Part shown: positions 13,371 through 20,189 of the stretch, one piece after another
Position numbering within the stretch: the first letter of the stretch is position 1
Layout: each line of letters begins with the position of its first letter
IMG/VR virus record: IMGVR_UViG_3300024520_000542
Coordinates: 1-21,761 of that record
Length of the DNA: 21,761 bases
Reading direction: 5' to 3' (one strand)
DNA from: a virus
Program-made: the position numbers and the translations under genes
The notes under the pieces: generated by a model
Databases searched by the model: none
What the model saw: only the letters and a program-made list of their open reading frames with translations
Told to the model about the DNA's origin: nothing

Positions 13371-13925
13371 ATGAATGAAATTTCTATTTTATTTGGTACA
13401 CCTTTGATCTCATCCACTGTTGATTTAGATAAAATAAAGGTTGGACCTACTAATCTTAAAAAAGCTTACCTTTCTCAGACCCCTAACAGAAGCGGAATAG
13501 ATCTCCTCTCTAAGGAATCTATCTCTTATTTAAAAAGTAAACTGGCCACCATGGTAGAGGAAGTTAAAAATTTATTAAATATTAAAAGCTGTGATCTTTA
13601 TATTCAACATATTTGGCTTAATGATTATCAAGAAAAAGACTATCAAGAATCTCATGCTCATGCAGGGAATGGTTTTAGTTTTATTATTTATTATGATACT
13701 CTTAAATGTAATACTATTCTGGAACACCCAGCTAAAAAAGAAATACTATGTGGTCAAAATCCAGAAGAAGATTACTCCATATATGACACTCACTTCGCAT
13801 TAAACAAGAAAAATGGGGATATTATCATGTTTCCATCCTGGTTATCACATTTTGTAAAACCTAATTCAGATGGTAAAACGATAGCTGGAAATATTAATTT
13901 TAGAAAAATATTAAAAAATGACTGA
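13371..13925 (+). CDS. Fe(II)/2OG oxygenase-like protein (2OG-FeII_Oxy_5 type)
   Basis: The 184-residue protein has QHIWLNDYQEKDYQESHAHA (H95, H97), GFSFIIYYD, GDIIMFPSWLSHFVKP (H160) and the final AGNINF strand, as in the TIGR02466-like putative 2OG oxygenases. The first metal site reads HxH rather than HxD, common in this subgroup; activity is therefore inferred from fold, not shown. Its ATG lies one base after the previous stop and its end overlaps the next gene by 8 nt. It probably arose by duplication with its neighbours, though identity is low. Confidence 0.78.
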   Translation: MNEISILFGTPLISSTVDLDKIKVGPTNLKKAYLSQTPNRSGIDLLSKESISYLKSKLATMVEEVKNLLNIKSCDLYIQHIWLNDYQEKDYQESHAHAGNGFSFIIYYDTLKCNTILEHPAKKEILCGQNPEEDYSIYDTHFALNKKNGDIIMFPSWLSHFVKPNSDGKTIAGNINFRKILKND

Positions 13926-14565
13926 TCAACAAGTACCTGTCGCAACCTACAATTGGGGACCCTGCGTTATTAAAATAAAAGCTAGAGACAATTTTATAAA
14001 AATGCTTTTAGATGAAGCTAAGAAAAGTAAAATATCTTATGAGCATAAACTTGCTGGTCAACTGAATAAAGAAATGGGTTATACTCAGGAGTCTAAAGAT
14101 ATTATTGCTCCAGAACTCGCTAAGTATCTTGGAGCGTACGATCAAATGTACCAGAAGTATCAGAACAAACCCTATGAAAATCCACCTAAATATGCCATTA
14201 GTGCTTTATGGATAAATTATCAAAGACAATATGACTTTAATCCACCGCATGATCATGACGGCGCTTTGTCTTTTGTAGTTTATTTAGATATTCCTCAAGA
14301 ATTAATTGAAGAAAATAAAAATTATAAAGGAAGAAGCTGTGGTCCTGGTGGTATACAGTTTGTTTATGGCGACGGAGGCCGCGATTATATAACTTACATG
14401 TCAGAAGTACCTAAGACTGGGGAAATGTTTATCTTTCCAGCGTCTCTTAAACATTGGGTTTCTCCTTTTAGATCTGATGTCACTAGAATTTCTGTCTCCG
14501 GTAACATTCAAAATACAGTTCCTATTCATACCCTTCCTAAAAATACCAAGATAAAGGCATCGTAA
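13918..14565 (+). CDS. Fe(II)/2OG oxygenase-like protein
   Basis: The 215-residue protein contains SALWINYQRQYDFNPPHDHD (H111, D112, H113, D114), LSFVVYLDIP, GEMFIFPASLKHWVSPF (H179) and RISVSGNI (R190). The NPPHDH...LSFV pattern is the one seen in 2OG oxygenases of T4-like cyanophages, as I recall. An insertion rich in Gly (RSCGPGGIQFVYGDGG) separates the two metal-site halves. Substrate unknown. The stop overlaps the next ATG as TAATG. Confidence 0.8.
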   Translation: MTDQQVPVATYNWGPCVIKIKARDNFIKMLLDEAKKSKISYEHKLAGQLNKEMGYTQESKDIIAPELAKYLGAYDQMYQKYQNKPYENPPKYAISALWINYQRQYDFNPPHDHDGALSFVVYLDIPQELIEENKNYKGRSCGPGGIQFVYGDGGRDYITYMSEVPKTGEMFIFPASLKHWVSPFRSDVTRISVSGNIQNTVPIHTLPKNTKIKAS

Positions 14566-15128
14566 TGGAATATCTATTTTATAAATGGGATTCCTATTTC
14601 AATAAATCTGAATTAGTTAAATTATCCGAAACTATTTATGATAAAAGGAACAAAGAATTTGAAGAAATAGGAGCCACTGTTAATGGAGAAAGAATTAAAA
14701 AAGCTACTACACTAGCTTTTGAATGGATTGCTGTTAAACATCTTATGAAACGTTTGGACGAAGCTATCTTTGTTACCAACCAAAACAAATATGGATACAA
14801 TGTTCACACTCTTTTAGATTGTGATACCTTATTATATAATATTTATGACGCCAAAAAAAATCATGCTTACGCATGGCATAAGGACGGAGAAGGAGACGGC
14901 GATAAAGTTTGTATAAAATTTACTGTTCTTATTAATGTTTCCACCGAACCTTATGAAGGAGGAAAATTTCAACTGTTTGGTAACGGAGGCGAAACGGAAG
15001 TGCCGGCGATGAATACTCCTGGGAGTGTTGTTATGTTTAAGTCAGACATTCCACATCGAGTGTTGCCTATTACTAAAGGTATAAGAAAATCTATAACTAT
15101 ATTCATTAAGGGGCCCCCTTTTGTCTAA
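14565..15128 (+). CDS. Fe(II)/2OG oxygenase, PKHD-hydroxylase-like
   Basis: This 187-residue protein has the cleanest catalytic triad of the set: H105-x-D107 in YAWHKDGEGDGD, H164 in SDIPHRVLPI, and R174 in GIRKSITIFI. Between them lie FTVLINVSTEPYEGGKFQLF and PGSVVMF, typical of prolyl-hydroxylase/PKHD-type enzymes. Activity is therefore likely; the substrate is unknown. It follows the previous oxygenase with a one-base overlap and overlaps the endonuclease VII gene by 8 nt. Confidence 0.87.
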   Translation: MEYLFYKWDSYFNKSELVKLSETIYDKRNKEFEEIGATVNGERIKKATTLAFEWIAVKHLMKRLDEAIFVTNQNKYGYNVHTLLDCDTLLYNIYDAKKNHAYAWHKDGEGDGDKVCIKFTVLINVSTEPYEGGKFQLFGNGGETEVPAMNTPGSVVMFKSDIPHRVLPITKGIRKSITIFIKGPPFV

Positions 15129-15660
15129 TTTAAATTCTGATAAATATTGGAAAAAAAGAAAAGGTAAAAGACGACCTTATAAATGTGAATCCCACGAAAT
15201 TTTTCACAAGCGTGGAAGAATGAAAATTGTTGGAAAAGAAGATGAACTTAGAGAGTGTAAAGAATGTCATAGATTTTTACCCACTGTTTCTTATACTACT
15301 GCAAGTCAAAGAAGCGATGGTGCATTATATCTTAAAAAAATATGCCGCGAGTGTTCTAGCCGAATGATAATGGAAGGCCGAGAGGTAAAAGCCAAGGCTC
15401 CTCCTAAGCCCGATAGTGGACAATGCTACTGTTGTCATAAAAAGAATCCATTACAATGTGACCATGCACACGGGACCACGGAATTTAGAGGATGGATCTG
15501 CAAGTCATGTAATGTAGGTCTTGGAGAATTGGGAGATAACTTACAAGCGGTGCTTCAAGCGGCTATCTACTTAGAGAGCGATACCAATAAAATTATAAAA
15601 ACTTTACATGAAGTTTATAATGAAATGTTTGCGAGGACTTTTAAATTTAATGATGAGTGA
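15121..15660 (+). CDS. Recombination endonuclease VII-like nuclease
   Basis: The 179-residue protein contains a His-Cys pattern of phage endonuclease VII: CYCCHKK, CDHAHGTTEFRGWICKSCN (H115, H117) and GLGELGDN. Four Cys should bind zinc and the HxH region forms the beta-beta-alpha metal active site. An additional N-terminal Cys region (CESH, CKECHRF, CRECS) may form a second zinc finger. T4 endonuclease VII resolves branched DNA before packaging; this one probably debranches replication intermediates. The start is TTG 15121, overlapping the previous gene by 8 nt. Confidence 0.87.
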   Translation: MSNLNSDKYWKKRKGKRRPYKCESHEIFHKRGRMKIVGKEDELRECKECHRFLPTVSYTTASQRSDGALYLKKICRECSSRMIMEGREVKAKAPPKPDSGQCYCCHKKNPLQCDHAHGTTEFRGWICKSCNVGLGELGDNLQAVLQAAIYLESDTNKIIKTLHEVYNEMFARTFKFNDE

Positions 15661-16285
15661 TAAAGATATAAAAGAATTTCATAATTTAGATAAACTTAAA
15701 CCAATAAGTTTGCGTGGAAAGTCTACGTACCACATTATGTATGCCCATGATTTTACTTGGGGTTATCTCGACAACGTTGATAATGAAAAACTTAGTAAAC
15801 TATGCATTAAAAATTATGAGAATAGAAAGAGTGAGGATAGAAGAAGCGGACGAGCCGAGGATATAGTTATACCTTTAAATAAACAAATTGAAGAGATAGC
15901 AGCACAAATGGCTCTAGCTTATGAACAACATTTTCGTCAACCCATAAGCCTGATGGAGGGAGAAGGAAATCATTGGTCCCAGGTTCATTATAAAAAGGAA
16001 CAATCACAGTTTCATCATCACTTAGGAAATGCATATGGTCAAAGAGAAAAGGGAGCGGATGTTGTAGGAGTTTATTATGTGAAGGTTCCAAAAGACAGTG
16101 GAGTTTTAATTATGAAATATAAAAAACATGAATTTGATAGTAGTAGATGGTACTTCCCCCCGGAAGAAAATAAATTTATTCTTTTTAATGCTGGCGTTGA
16201 ACATGGGGTATCTCCTAACGAGAACGATGAGCCTAGAGTGATTATCTCTATGAATTTTGAAAGGAAAGATGATAAAAATATCTAA
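15650..16285 (+). CDS. Fe(II)/2OG oxygenase-like protein (2OG-FeII_Oxy_5 type)
   Basis: From ATG 15650 (or 15653) the protein has 211 residues. It includes HWSQVHYKKEQSQFHHHLGN (H122-H124), ADVVGVYYVKVP, RWYFPPEENKFILFNAGVEH (H185) and a final RVIISMNF strand. The VYYV, PPEENKFILF and H-G-V-SPN elements match TIGR02466-like putative 2OG oxygenases. The usual HxD is replaced by a His-rich stretch, so catalytic competence is uncertain. The frame extends upstream to 15608, but that part lies inside endonuclease VII; the ATG near that gene's stop is chosen. Confidence 0.77.
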   Translation: MMSDKDIKEFHNLDKLKPISLRGKSTYHIMYAHDFTWGYLDNVDNEKLSKLCIKNYENRKSEDRRSGRAEDIVIPLNKQIEEIAAQMALAYEQHFRQPISLMEGEGNHWSQVHYKKEQSQFHHHLGNAYGQREKGADVVGVYYVKVPKDSGVLIMKYKKHEFDSSRWYFPPEENKFILFNAGVEHGVSPNENDEPRVIISMNFERKDDKNI

Positions 16286-17015
16286 TAAATACAAATATTT
16301 ACAGGGAAAACAGATCACGGACCAGGAATCAGGGACCAGGGTTTATGACTTCGCTGGGGTACGTTTACCTTCGGTTACAACAATACTTGCAAAGACAAAG
16401 AATCAGGAGTATTTAACGCGTTGGAAAAATAAGGTTGGACATGAAAAAGCAGAATCAATCAAGAATCTATCATCAAAGCGGGGGACTGCCATGCACAAAT
16501 TCTTGGAGTCTCATATCACGGGAGTTGGCTACGATGATCTTACGCCAATCGGATGCGAGGCGAAGCCCATGGCCGAAAAAATTATTGAGATCGGTCTTAC
16601 ACCTATTGAAGAAGTCTATGGTAGTGAAATTATGTTACACTATCCTGGGCTGTACGCTGGGAGTACTGATCTCGTATGTCTACATAATGGTCTGGAAACT
16701 ATTGTAGATTTTAAACAAAGCAATCGACCAAAGAAAGAAGAGTGGGTTGAAGATTATTATTTACAAATTGCGGCTTATGCTATGGCGCATGATGCATACT
16801 ATGGGTCAACCATCAGGCAGGGAGTAATTATGATGTGCACACCAGATTTATATTATCAAGAATTTAAAGTATCGGACAGTGTATTAAGGGGTTGGAAGCA
16901 TAAGTTTCTTAAGAGATTGGACCACTACAATGAGCTCATGCATGATGAGAAGGAACAACAAAATGTCCAAATTAAGGCAAATGAGTTTGAAATAAGGCAG
17001 AAAGAAGGCAAATAA
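16269..17015 (+). CDS. PD-(D/E)XK exonuclease, RecB/Cas4-like
   Basis: The 248-residue protein has the core of phage RecB-like nucleases: RGTAMHKFLE near residue 80, LYAGSTDLV with D134, and the IVDFK motif with D147 and K149, followed by YYLQIAAYAMAH, where the Gln of motif QxxxY sits. It probably degrades DNA ends or acts in recombination and host DNA breakdown. TTG 16257 would add four residues, but AAAGGAAAG just before ATG 16269 is a good ribosome site. It is the last gene before the inverted-repeat region at 17031-17268. Confidence 0.86.
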   Translation: MIKISNKYKYLQGKQITDQESGTRVYDFAGVRLPSVTTILAKTKNQEYLTRWKNKVGHEKAESIKNLSSKRGTAMHKFLESHITGVGYDDLTPIGCEAKPMAEKIIEIGLTPIEEVYGSEIMLHYPGLYAGSTDLVCLHNGLETIVDFKQSNRPKKEEWVEDYYLQIAAYAMAHDAYYGSTIRQGVIMMCTPDLYYQEFKVSDSVLRGWKHKFLKRLDHYNELMHDEKEQQNVQIKANEFEIRQKEGK

Positions 17016-17041
17016 GGCACCAAGACAGATTCTGTATAGGT

Positions 17042-17170
17042 ATGGTAAAAAAAATAAAAAATAAAATAAAAACTACTCTAGAAAAAGTGTCAATCTGTCA
17101 CTTTGGCTTAGAAGTGTTGGTATCAAACAATAATGATTGCCAAATTGTGGAAATAAAAAGTGTCATCTGA
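17042..17170 (+). CDS. 42-residue candidate ORF inside the inverted-repeat region
   Basis: The ORF starts at the ATG in the left repeat arm and encodes MVKKIKNKIKTTLEKVSICH then FGLEVLVSNNNDCQIVEIKS and two more residues. It looks protein-like, but no ribosome site precedes it and it covers the TGTCA motifs. It may be a real small protein or chance. Confidence 0.3.
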   Translation: MVKKIKNKIKTTLEKVSICHFGLEVLVSNNNDCQIVEIKSVI

Positions 17171-17221
17171 CAGATTATATTGTCACTTCAGGCACAATCT
17201 CAGATTGCCCGCGCGCGAAGC

Positions 17222-17252
17222 AAATCAAAAACACTATTACTTTGATTTTTTT
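17222..17252 (+). terminator. AT-rich hairpin with T-run
   Basis: AAATCAAA (17222-17229) pairs with TTTGATTT (17241-17248) across an 11-nt loop and is followed by a T-run to 17252. It is weak (one G-C pair), but in the right form for an intrinsic terminator of the upstream operon. It partly overlaps the right arm of the long inverted repeat. Confidence 0.35.
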
Positions 17253-17294
17253 ACCATACCTATACAGATTAGAAATTTAGGGTTATAAGAAGAC

Positions 17295-17585
17295 ATGCCT
17301 AAGAAAAGAAGAAAACAAGTGGTTCAACACCCAACACCAGCCATACCTTATAGCAAGTATAGGGTTCATTGGATTGATATCTTAAGTGATAGTGGATGGG
17401 CTGATGAAAGAGAGTTTAATAAGATGAGACTCTCACATCCGGTGAACGAGGGCTGGTTGTATTCTAAAGATAGGGATGCAATTAAATTATTTGCTTCTTA
17501 TGATCGAGAAGAAGATGGTACAATTACTTTTGGGGATCGTACTATGATTCCTGTGTCTTGTGTGAAGAAGATGGTAAAGATATGA
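17295..17585 (+). CDS. Conserved small phage hypothetical protein
   Basis: The 96-residue protein has a basic N-terminus (MPKKRRKQ) and conserved-looking segments YRVHWIDILSDSGWADEREF, EGWLYSKDRDAIKLFASYD and TFGDRTMIPVSCVKKM, suggesting a small beta-rich fold. I recognise no function. It is the first gene after the inverted-repeat region and joins the following oxygenase gene through an ATGA overlap (17582-17585). Confidence 0.75.
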   Translation: MPKKRRKQVVQHPTPAIPYSKYRVHWIDILSDSGWADEREFNKMRLSHPVNEGWLYSKDRDAIKLFASYDREEDGTITFGDRTMIPVSCVKKMVKI

Positions 17586-18169
17586 TTGAAGACCTGTTCC
17601 CGGTCGCCCTCTATCATGAACAGTTAAACTTAAATACGGAGCGTATGGCTAAGTATTGTTTAGACATGCAGAAAGTTTTCCCTGGTGTGGTAGTGAGTAA
17701 TAATGGTGGTTGGCAATCGCCTCCTTTAAAAGGAAGGCATGAGCCATTAGAAGTATTGTTTTCAAGTATACATAAGCATGCAAAAATATATCAAGAGATT
17801 CTTAAATTTAAACATCCATTACAAATCAATCCTTTGTGGATAAATATTAATGGGTATAAAGATTATAATATAGAACACATTCATCCACATGCTGTGGCTT
17901 CAGGCGTTTTTTATATTAAAATACCACCGTTAGATAAAAATGATGGGGCTTTGAAGTTTGTTCATCCTCTAGGACAATTTTTAGAATATGATTGGCCATA
18001 TGATAGTGTAAGCGAGCCAAATAAATATAATACTAATAGATGGTTTATTCCTCCAAAGGTTAATCAATTATTATTGTTTCCTGGTTGGATAAATCACACA
18101 GTTACTCCTCATCATGTTAAGGATGAGGATAGAATATCTATTTCTTTTAATTTAACTAGATTAAGTTAA
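17582..18169 (+). CDS. Fe(II)/2OG oxygenase-like protein (2OG-FeII_Oxy_5 type)
   Basis: From ATG 17582 the protein has 195 residues, starting MIEDLFPVALYHEQL, the usual N-terminus of TIGR02466-like putative 2OG oxygenases. It has WININGYKDYNIEHIHPHAV (H99, H101, H103), SGVFYIKIP, RWFIPPKVNQLLLFPGWINH (H172) and RISISFNL. The HxH form of the first metal motif is typical of this group. A frame extension to 17558 is rejected because the ATGA overlap with the previous gene marks the start. The end overlaps the convergent terminase gene by 4 nt. Confidence 0.82.
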   Translation: MIEDLFPVALYHEQLNLNTERMAKYCLDMQKVFPGVVVSNNGGWQSPPLKGRHEPLEVLFSSIHKHAKIYQEILKFKHPLQINPLWININGYKDYNIEHIHPHAVASGVFYIKIPPLDKNDGALKFVHPLGQFLEYDWPYDSVSEPNKYNTNRWFIPPKVNQLLLFPGWINHTVTPHHVKDEDRISISFNLTRLS

Positions 18170-18669
18170 CTAGATGAAATCTTCTCGGGTTCTTCAGACT
18201 CTCCCTCCACAGTCTTTGCGTTTAAAAGGGGAGCGTAATCGTCTAGTATTTGTTTCATTTTTGCTTCTAGTTGCTCCTCTGTTAAGTCTTCTAATTTCCC
18301 ATGCTTTATTATTTTTCTGTCTATATATAATCCTGCTGCTTTCCCACGACTTACTTCTGCGTTTACAGAAGAGGAAAAACTTCCTTTTTTTAAAGCGGCT
18401 TCTCTCAGGCGAGCAAGTTCAGCAATATGATTCTCGTAATTAACTTCAAACTTCTTAAGTCTTTCTTCTTTAAGCTCTCCAATATATTTAGCCACAAGTG
18501 GAGATAATCTTGGATTCATTAATTCTGATCCTTCCTGTCTACATCTATTTGCAGAGTAGCCAGCTAGTTTAGCTGCTTCAGATTGTGATACTGGTCCATC
18601 AGGTCCACCGAATATTATGAATTCAGCGAAGCGCTTCTGCATCTCAGTTAATCTTTTTGGAACTCCCAT
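18166..18669 (-). CDS. Terminase small subunit
   Basis: The 167-residue protein has an N-terminal helix-turn-helix of the terminase small subunit type: LTEMQKRFAEFIIFGGPDGP, SQSEAAKLAGYS, then MNPRLSPLVAKYIGELKEER. The middle is helical and suited to oligomerisation (NYENHIAELARLREAALKKG), and the C-terminus is acidic (EQLEAKMKQILDDYAPLL and a Glu/Ser tail). It should recognise phage DNA and start packaging with a large subunit not in this window. It is on the minus strand, opposite to the replication genes, convergent with the oxygenase at 18169, and overlapped at its start by a membrane micro-protein gene. Confidence 0.82.
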   Translation of the reverse strand: MGVPKRLTEMQKRFAEFIIFGGPDGPVSQSEAAKLAGYSANRCRQEGSELMNPRLSPLVAKYIGELKEERLKKFEVNYENHIAELARLREAALKKGSFSSSVNAEVSRGKAAGLYIDRKIIKHGKLEDLTEEQLEAKMKQILDDYAPLLNAKTVEGESEEPEKISSS

Positions 18670-18754
18670 GTTTTCTTCCTATGCTGTACCCAATGATAAG
18701 GCTGATTGCCATCACTGCGAGTATGGCTGTTAAATGCCATATTATAAAATTCAT
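18644..18754 (-). CDS. 36-residue membrane micro-protein upstream of terminase
   Basis: The product MNFIIWHLTAILAVMAISLI then IGYSIGRKHGSSKKIN has one membrane helix and a basic C-terminal tail. It overlaps the terminase start by 26 nt and begins 7 nt after the minus-strand -10 at 18767-18762, so it would be the first gene of a leaderless minus-strand transcript. From memory, near-identical micro-proteins precede terminase genes in marine phages. Function unknown. Confidence 0.68.
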   Translation of the reverse strand: MNFIIWHLTAILAVMAISLIIGYSIGRKHGSSKKIN

Positions 18755-18756
18755 GT

Positions 18757-18785
18757 TTGACAATTTAAGGTAACTATCTTATAAA
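18757..18785 (+). promoter_or_regulatory. Rightward promoter of a mirror-image divergent pair
   Basis: TTGACA (18757-18762), a 17-nt spacer, TATAAA (18780-18785). The ATG of the rightward gene begins 7 nt after the -10, so the transcript is probably leaderless. It overlaps the leftward promoter on the other strand almost completely. Confidence 0.75.
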
Positions 18786-18790
18786 GTCAA
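18762..18790 (-). promoter_or_regulatory. Leftward promoter of a mirror-image divergent pair
   Basis: On the minus strand TTGACT (18790-18785), a 17-nt spacer and TAAATT (18767-18762), then 7 nt to the ATG at 18754. Each promoter's -35 lies just beyond the other's -10, so the two polymerases would exclude each other. Confidence 0.68.
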
Positions 18791-18791
18791 T

Positions 18792-19010
18792 ATGAAAGAT
18801 GAGCATGATTATCTAGGTGGAAGTGAAAGAGCTGTTGACGCTACTTATGAAGACGAACACACTTCTAGACGAACTGTTACTATTCCTCTTAAGGAGTATG
18901 ATGAGCTCAAAGCTCAACAGTCTTCTATTACAGACCCATCCTTGATTGCTATTATTGATAAGGTTGAAGAGTTAGTGAGAGCATTAAGAAAACATATTAT
19001 TAGAAAATGA
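18792..19010 (+). CDS. Small phage hypothetical protein
   Basis: The 72-residue acidic protein (MKDEHDYLGGSERAVDATYE) has a helical C-terminal half (SLIAIIDKVEELVRALRKHI) with possible coiled-coil character. It is expressed from the rightward promoter at 18757, with no leader. It overlaps the next gene by ATGA (19007-19010). A small scaffold or adaptor role can be imagined but nothing supports it. Confidence 0.7.
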   Translation: MKDEHDYLGGSERAVDATYEDEHTSRRTVTIPLKEYDELKAQQSSITDPSLIAIIDKVEELVRALRKHIIRK

Positions 19011-19393
19011 GTGAAGACAGAGGACCATCAGATTTAACGTTCTTAATTGAACAACATAAAAGAGATATCTGGGAATATAAACAGAAAGAAATGCAATGGA
19101 TAAGAGATAAGAATCAGTTGGATGGTAATAAACAAATTATCGAAGAACTATCTGCTCAAATGGTGGCTTTGAAGAAGAGAGCAGAAGAAGCTGAAGGAGA
19201 ATTAACTCTTATCAAAGGGATAGGTATGAACTCTCCTGAGATGAGAGAAGCTAAAGCAATTAATAAAAGTCATCAAGAATTAAATGGGAAATTACAAACA
19301 AGATTGACAGAGGTGGAAGAAGATAATAAGAAGCTGGCAAAACAAATTCAAGATTTACAATACCAAAGAAAGTTTGGAGACGGCACTTACTAA
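19007..19393 (+). CDS. Coiled-coil phage hypothetical protein
   Basis: The 128-residue protein is nearly all charged helix, with long heptad-like stretches (QIIEELSAQMVALKKRAEEA and NGKLQTRLTEVEEDNKKLAK), and ends RKFGDGTY. It is likely an extended coiled-coil oligomer. It is second in a three-gene operon with ATGA and TAATG overlaps at its ends. Function unknown. Confidence 0.75.
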   Translation: MSEDRGPSDLTFLIEQHKRDIWEYKQKEMQWIRDKNQLDGNKQIIEELSAQMVALKKRAEEAEGELTLIKGIGMNSPEMREAKAINKSHQELNGKLQTRLTEVEEDNKKLAKQIQDLQYQRKFGDGTY

Positions 19394-19632
19394 TGAGAGT
19401 ACAAGATTTACAAGAGTTCTTACAACCTTTTACTAAAGGTTCAGATGCAGTTAAGAATGCTGTTCTTATGGTTGAAGTTCAAGGTAAATTATTTGATGTA
19501 AGAAGAATGGAAGTGCAAGAGCACTCTATGCCTATCATTGGTCACAAAGGTCATACTGCTCACAGACTAGTTTTAAAAACAGATAAACCCTCCCCATTAA
19601 TACTTCCGGACAAGCTCCGAAATGACTATTAA
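19393..19632 (+). CDS. Small phage hypothetical protein
   Basis: The 79-residue protein MRVQDLQEFLQPFTKGSDAV continues with NAVLMVEVQGKLFDVRRMEV, a likely beta-hairpin, then HRLVLKTDKPSPLILP. It looks like a compact alpha/beta domain. Its ATG overlaps the coiled-coil gene by one base (TAATG). No family recognised. Confidence 0.7.
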   Translation: MRVQDLQEFLQPFTKGSDAVKNAVLMVEVQGKLFDVRRMEVQEHSMPIIGHKGHTAHRLVLKTDKPSPLILPDKLRNDY

Positions 19633-19660
19633 CGCATGTCATGGTTACCTTAATTAAGAC

Positions 19661-20035
19661 ATGGGCCCAGAGGCAAAACTTTACCAAAAAATCCGGAAGA
19701 ATTCTAAGGGAATTATATGGAATAGGATTGAAAACCTTAGCTCTTTGGGTGCTCCTGATCTATTGGGCTATAATACTTTTGGCACATTTTTCACTGTTGA
19801 GTTAAAAGTTACAAAGGGGAAGAACGTGCGTTTTTCTCCACACCAAATCGCCTTCCATAAATCACATCCAACAAATACTTTTATCATGGTCCAGGCCCCT
19901 GGACCGGGAACCTCGAAACTTGTTCACATGTTTCGTGGTTCACGAATAACGGAGCTTGCAGCTTGCGGCTTGGCGCTTGAAGCTTGCTGGTTAGGGCTTG
20001 AAACTTCTATAAATTTTTTAAAGAACCTGAACTAG
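19661..20035 (+). CDS. VRR-NUC/Hjc-like PD-(D/E)XK nuclease
   Basis: The 124-residue protein has the core of VRR-NUC and archaeal-type Holliday junction nucleases: an early Glu (E4), LSSLGAPDLLGYN with D33, FTVELKVTKG with E47 and K49, and SPHQIAFH. It probably cuts branched or flap DNA. The C-terminal 30 residues (ITELAACGLALEACWLGLET) are encoded by a run of 7-nt repeats (19954-20006) and look like an acquired tail not needed for the fold. The gene converges on and overlaps a minus-strand ORF by 29 nt. Confidence 0.78.
   Translation: MGPEAKLYQKIRKNSKGIIWNRIENLSSLGAPDLLGYNTFGTFFTVELKVTKGKNVRFSPHQIAFHKSHPTNTFIMVQAPGPGTSKLVHMFRGSRITELAACGLALEACWLGLETSINFLKNLN
19954..20006. repeat. Heptanucleotide tandem array A
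   Basis: GCTTG occurs at 19954, 19961, 19968, 19975, 19982 and 19996, always in 7-nt register, with degenerate units at 19989 and 20003. The array lies inside the 3' end of the VRR-NUC-like gene. Confidence 0.85.
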
Positions 20036-20189
20036 GTTCTGGTTTAGGGGCTTGAAGCTTGGAGCTTGAGGTTTGGCCGGCCCCAGGTGAACGCTGACCC
20101 CGCCCGTCGGCTTGGTGCTTGCTAATTACCCGGGACCTATATTGCATACGCAATTCTTTATAATATTTTGGTGATTTAAATTCGTGCAT
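20007..20189 (-). CDS. Small minus-strand ORF with repeat-derived tail
   Basis: The 60-residue product MHEFKSPKYYKELRMQYRSR has a basic N-terminal half, then a Ser/Gln/Pro-rich tail (GQTSSSKLQAPKPEPSSGS) encoded largely by heptanucleotide repeats. Its ATG directly follows the stop of the Gp88-like gene (TAAATG). The conserved part is probably only the first 20-25 residues. Function unknown. Confidence 0.52.
   Translation of the reverse strand: MHEFKSPKYYKELRMQYRSRVISKHQADGRGQRSPGAGQTSSSKLQAPKPEPSSGSLKNL
20022..20040. terminator. Hairpin at overlapping convergent gene ends
   Basis: AGAACCT (20022-20028), a 5-nt loop, AGGTTCT (20034-20040). The plus-strand stop (20033-20035) lies in it, and read on the minus strand the stem is followed by TTTAAAAAATTT. 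It may terminate one or both transcripts. Confidence 0.45.
20050..20121. repeat. Heptanucleotide tandem array B
   Basis: GCTTG at 20050, 20057 and 20064 with a degenerate GTTTG at 20071, then GCTTG again at 20110 and 20117. The spacing within each cluster is 7 nt. It lies inside the minus-strand ORF at 20007-20189. Confidence 0.8.

Larger units (their letters stand above)
17031..17268. repeat. Perfect 23-bp inverted repeat flanking a regulatory-looking region
   Basis: Positions 17031-17053 and 17246-17268 are exact reverse complements (core CTGTATAGGTATGGTAAAA). They enclose 192 nt containing two direct copies of AAAAAGTGTCA (17082-17092, 17155-17165), each followed by TGTCACTT (17096-17103, 17181-17188). 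Also present are the palindromes TGTCA-TC-TGACA (17161-17172) and CAATCT-C-AGATTG (17195-17207), and a GCGCGCG run. A replication origin, an operator region or a small mobile or invertible unit are all possible. Confidence 0.7.

Noticed and set aside
18174-18443. Plus-strand ORF of 89 codons
   Set aside because: Antisense to the terminase small subunit; Leu/Ser-rich shadow product.
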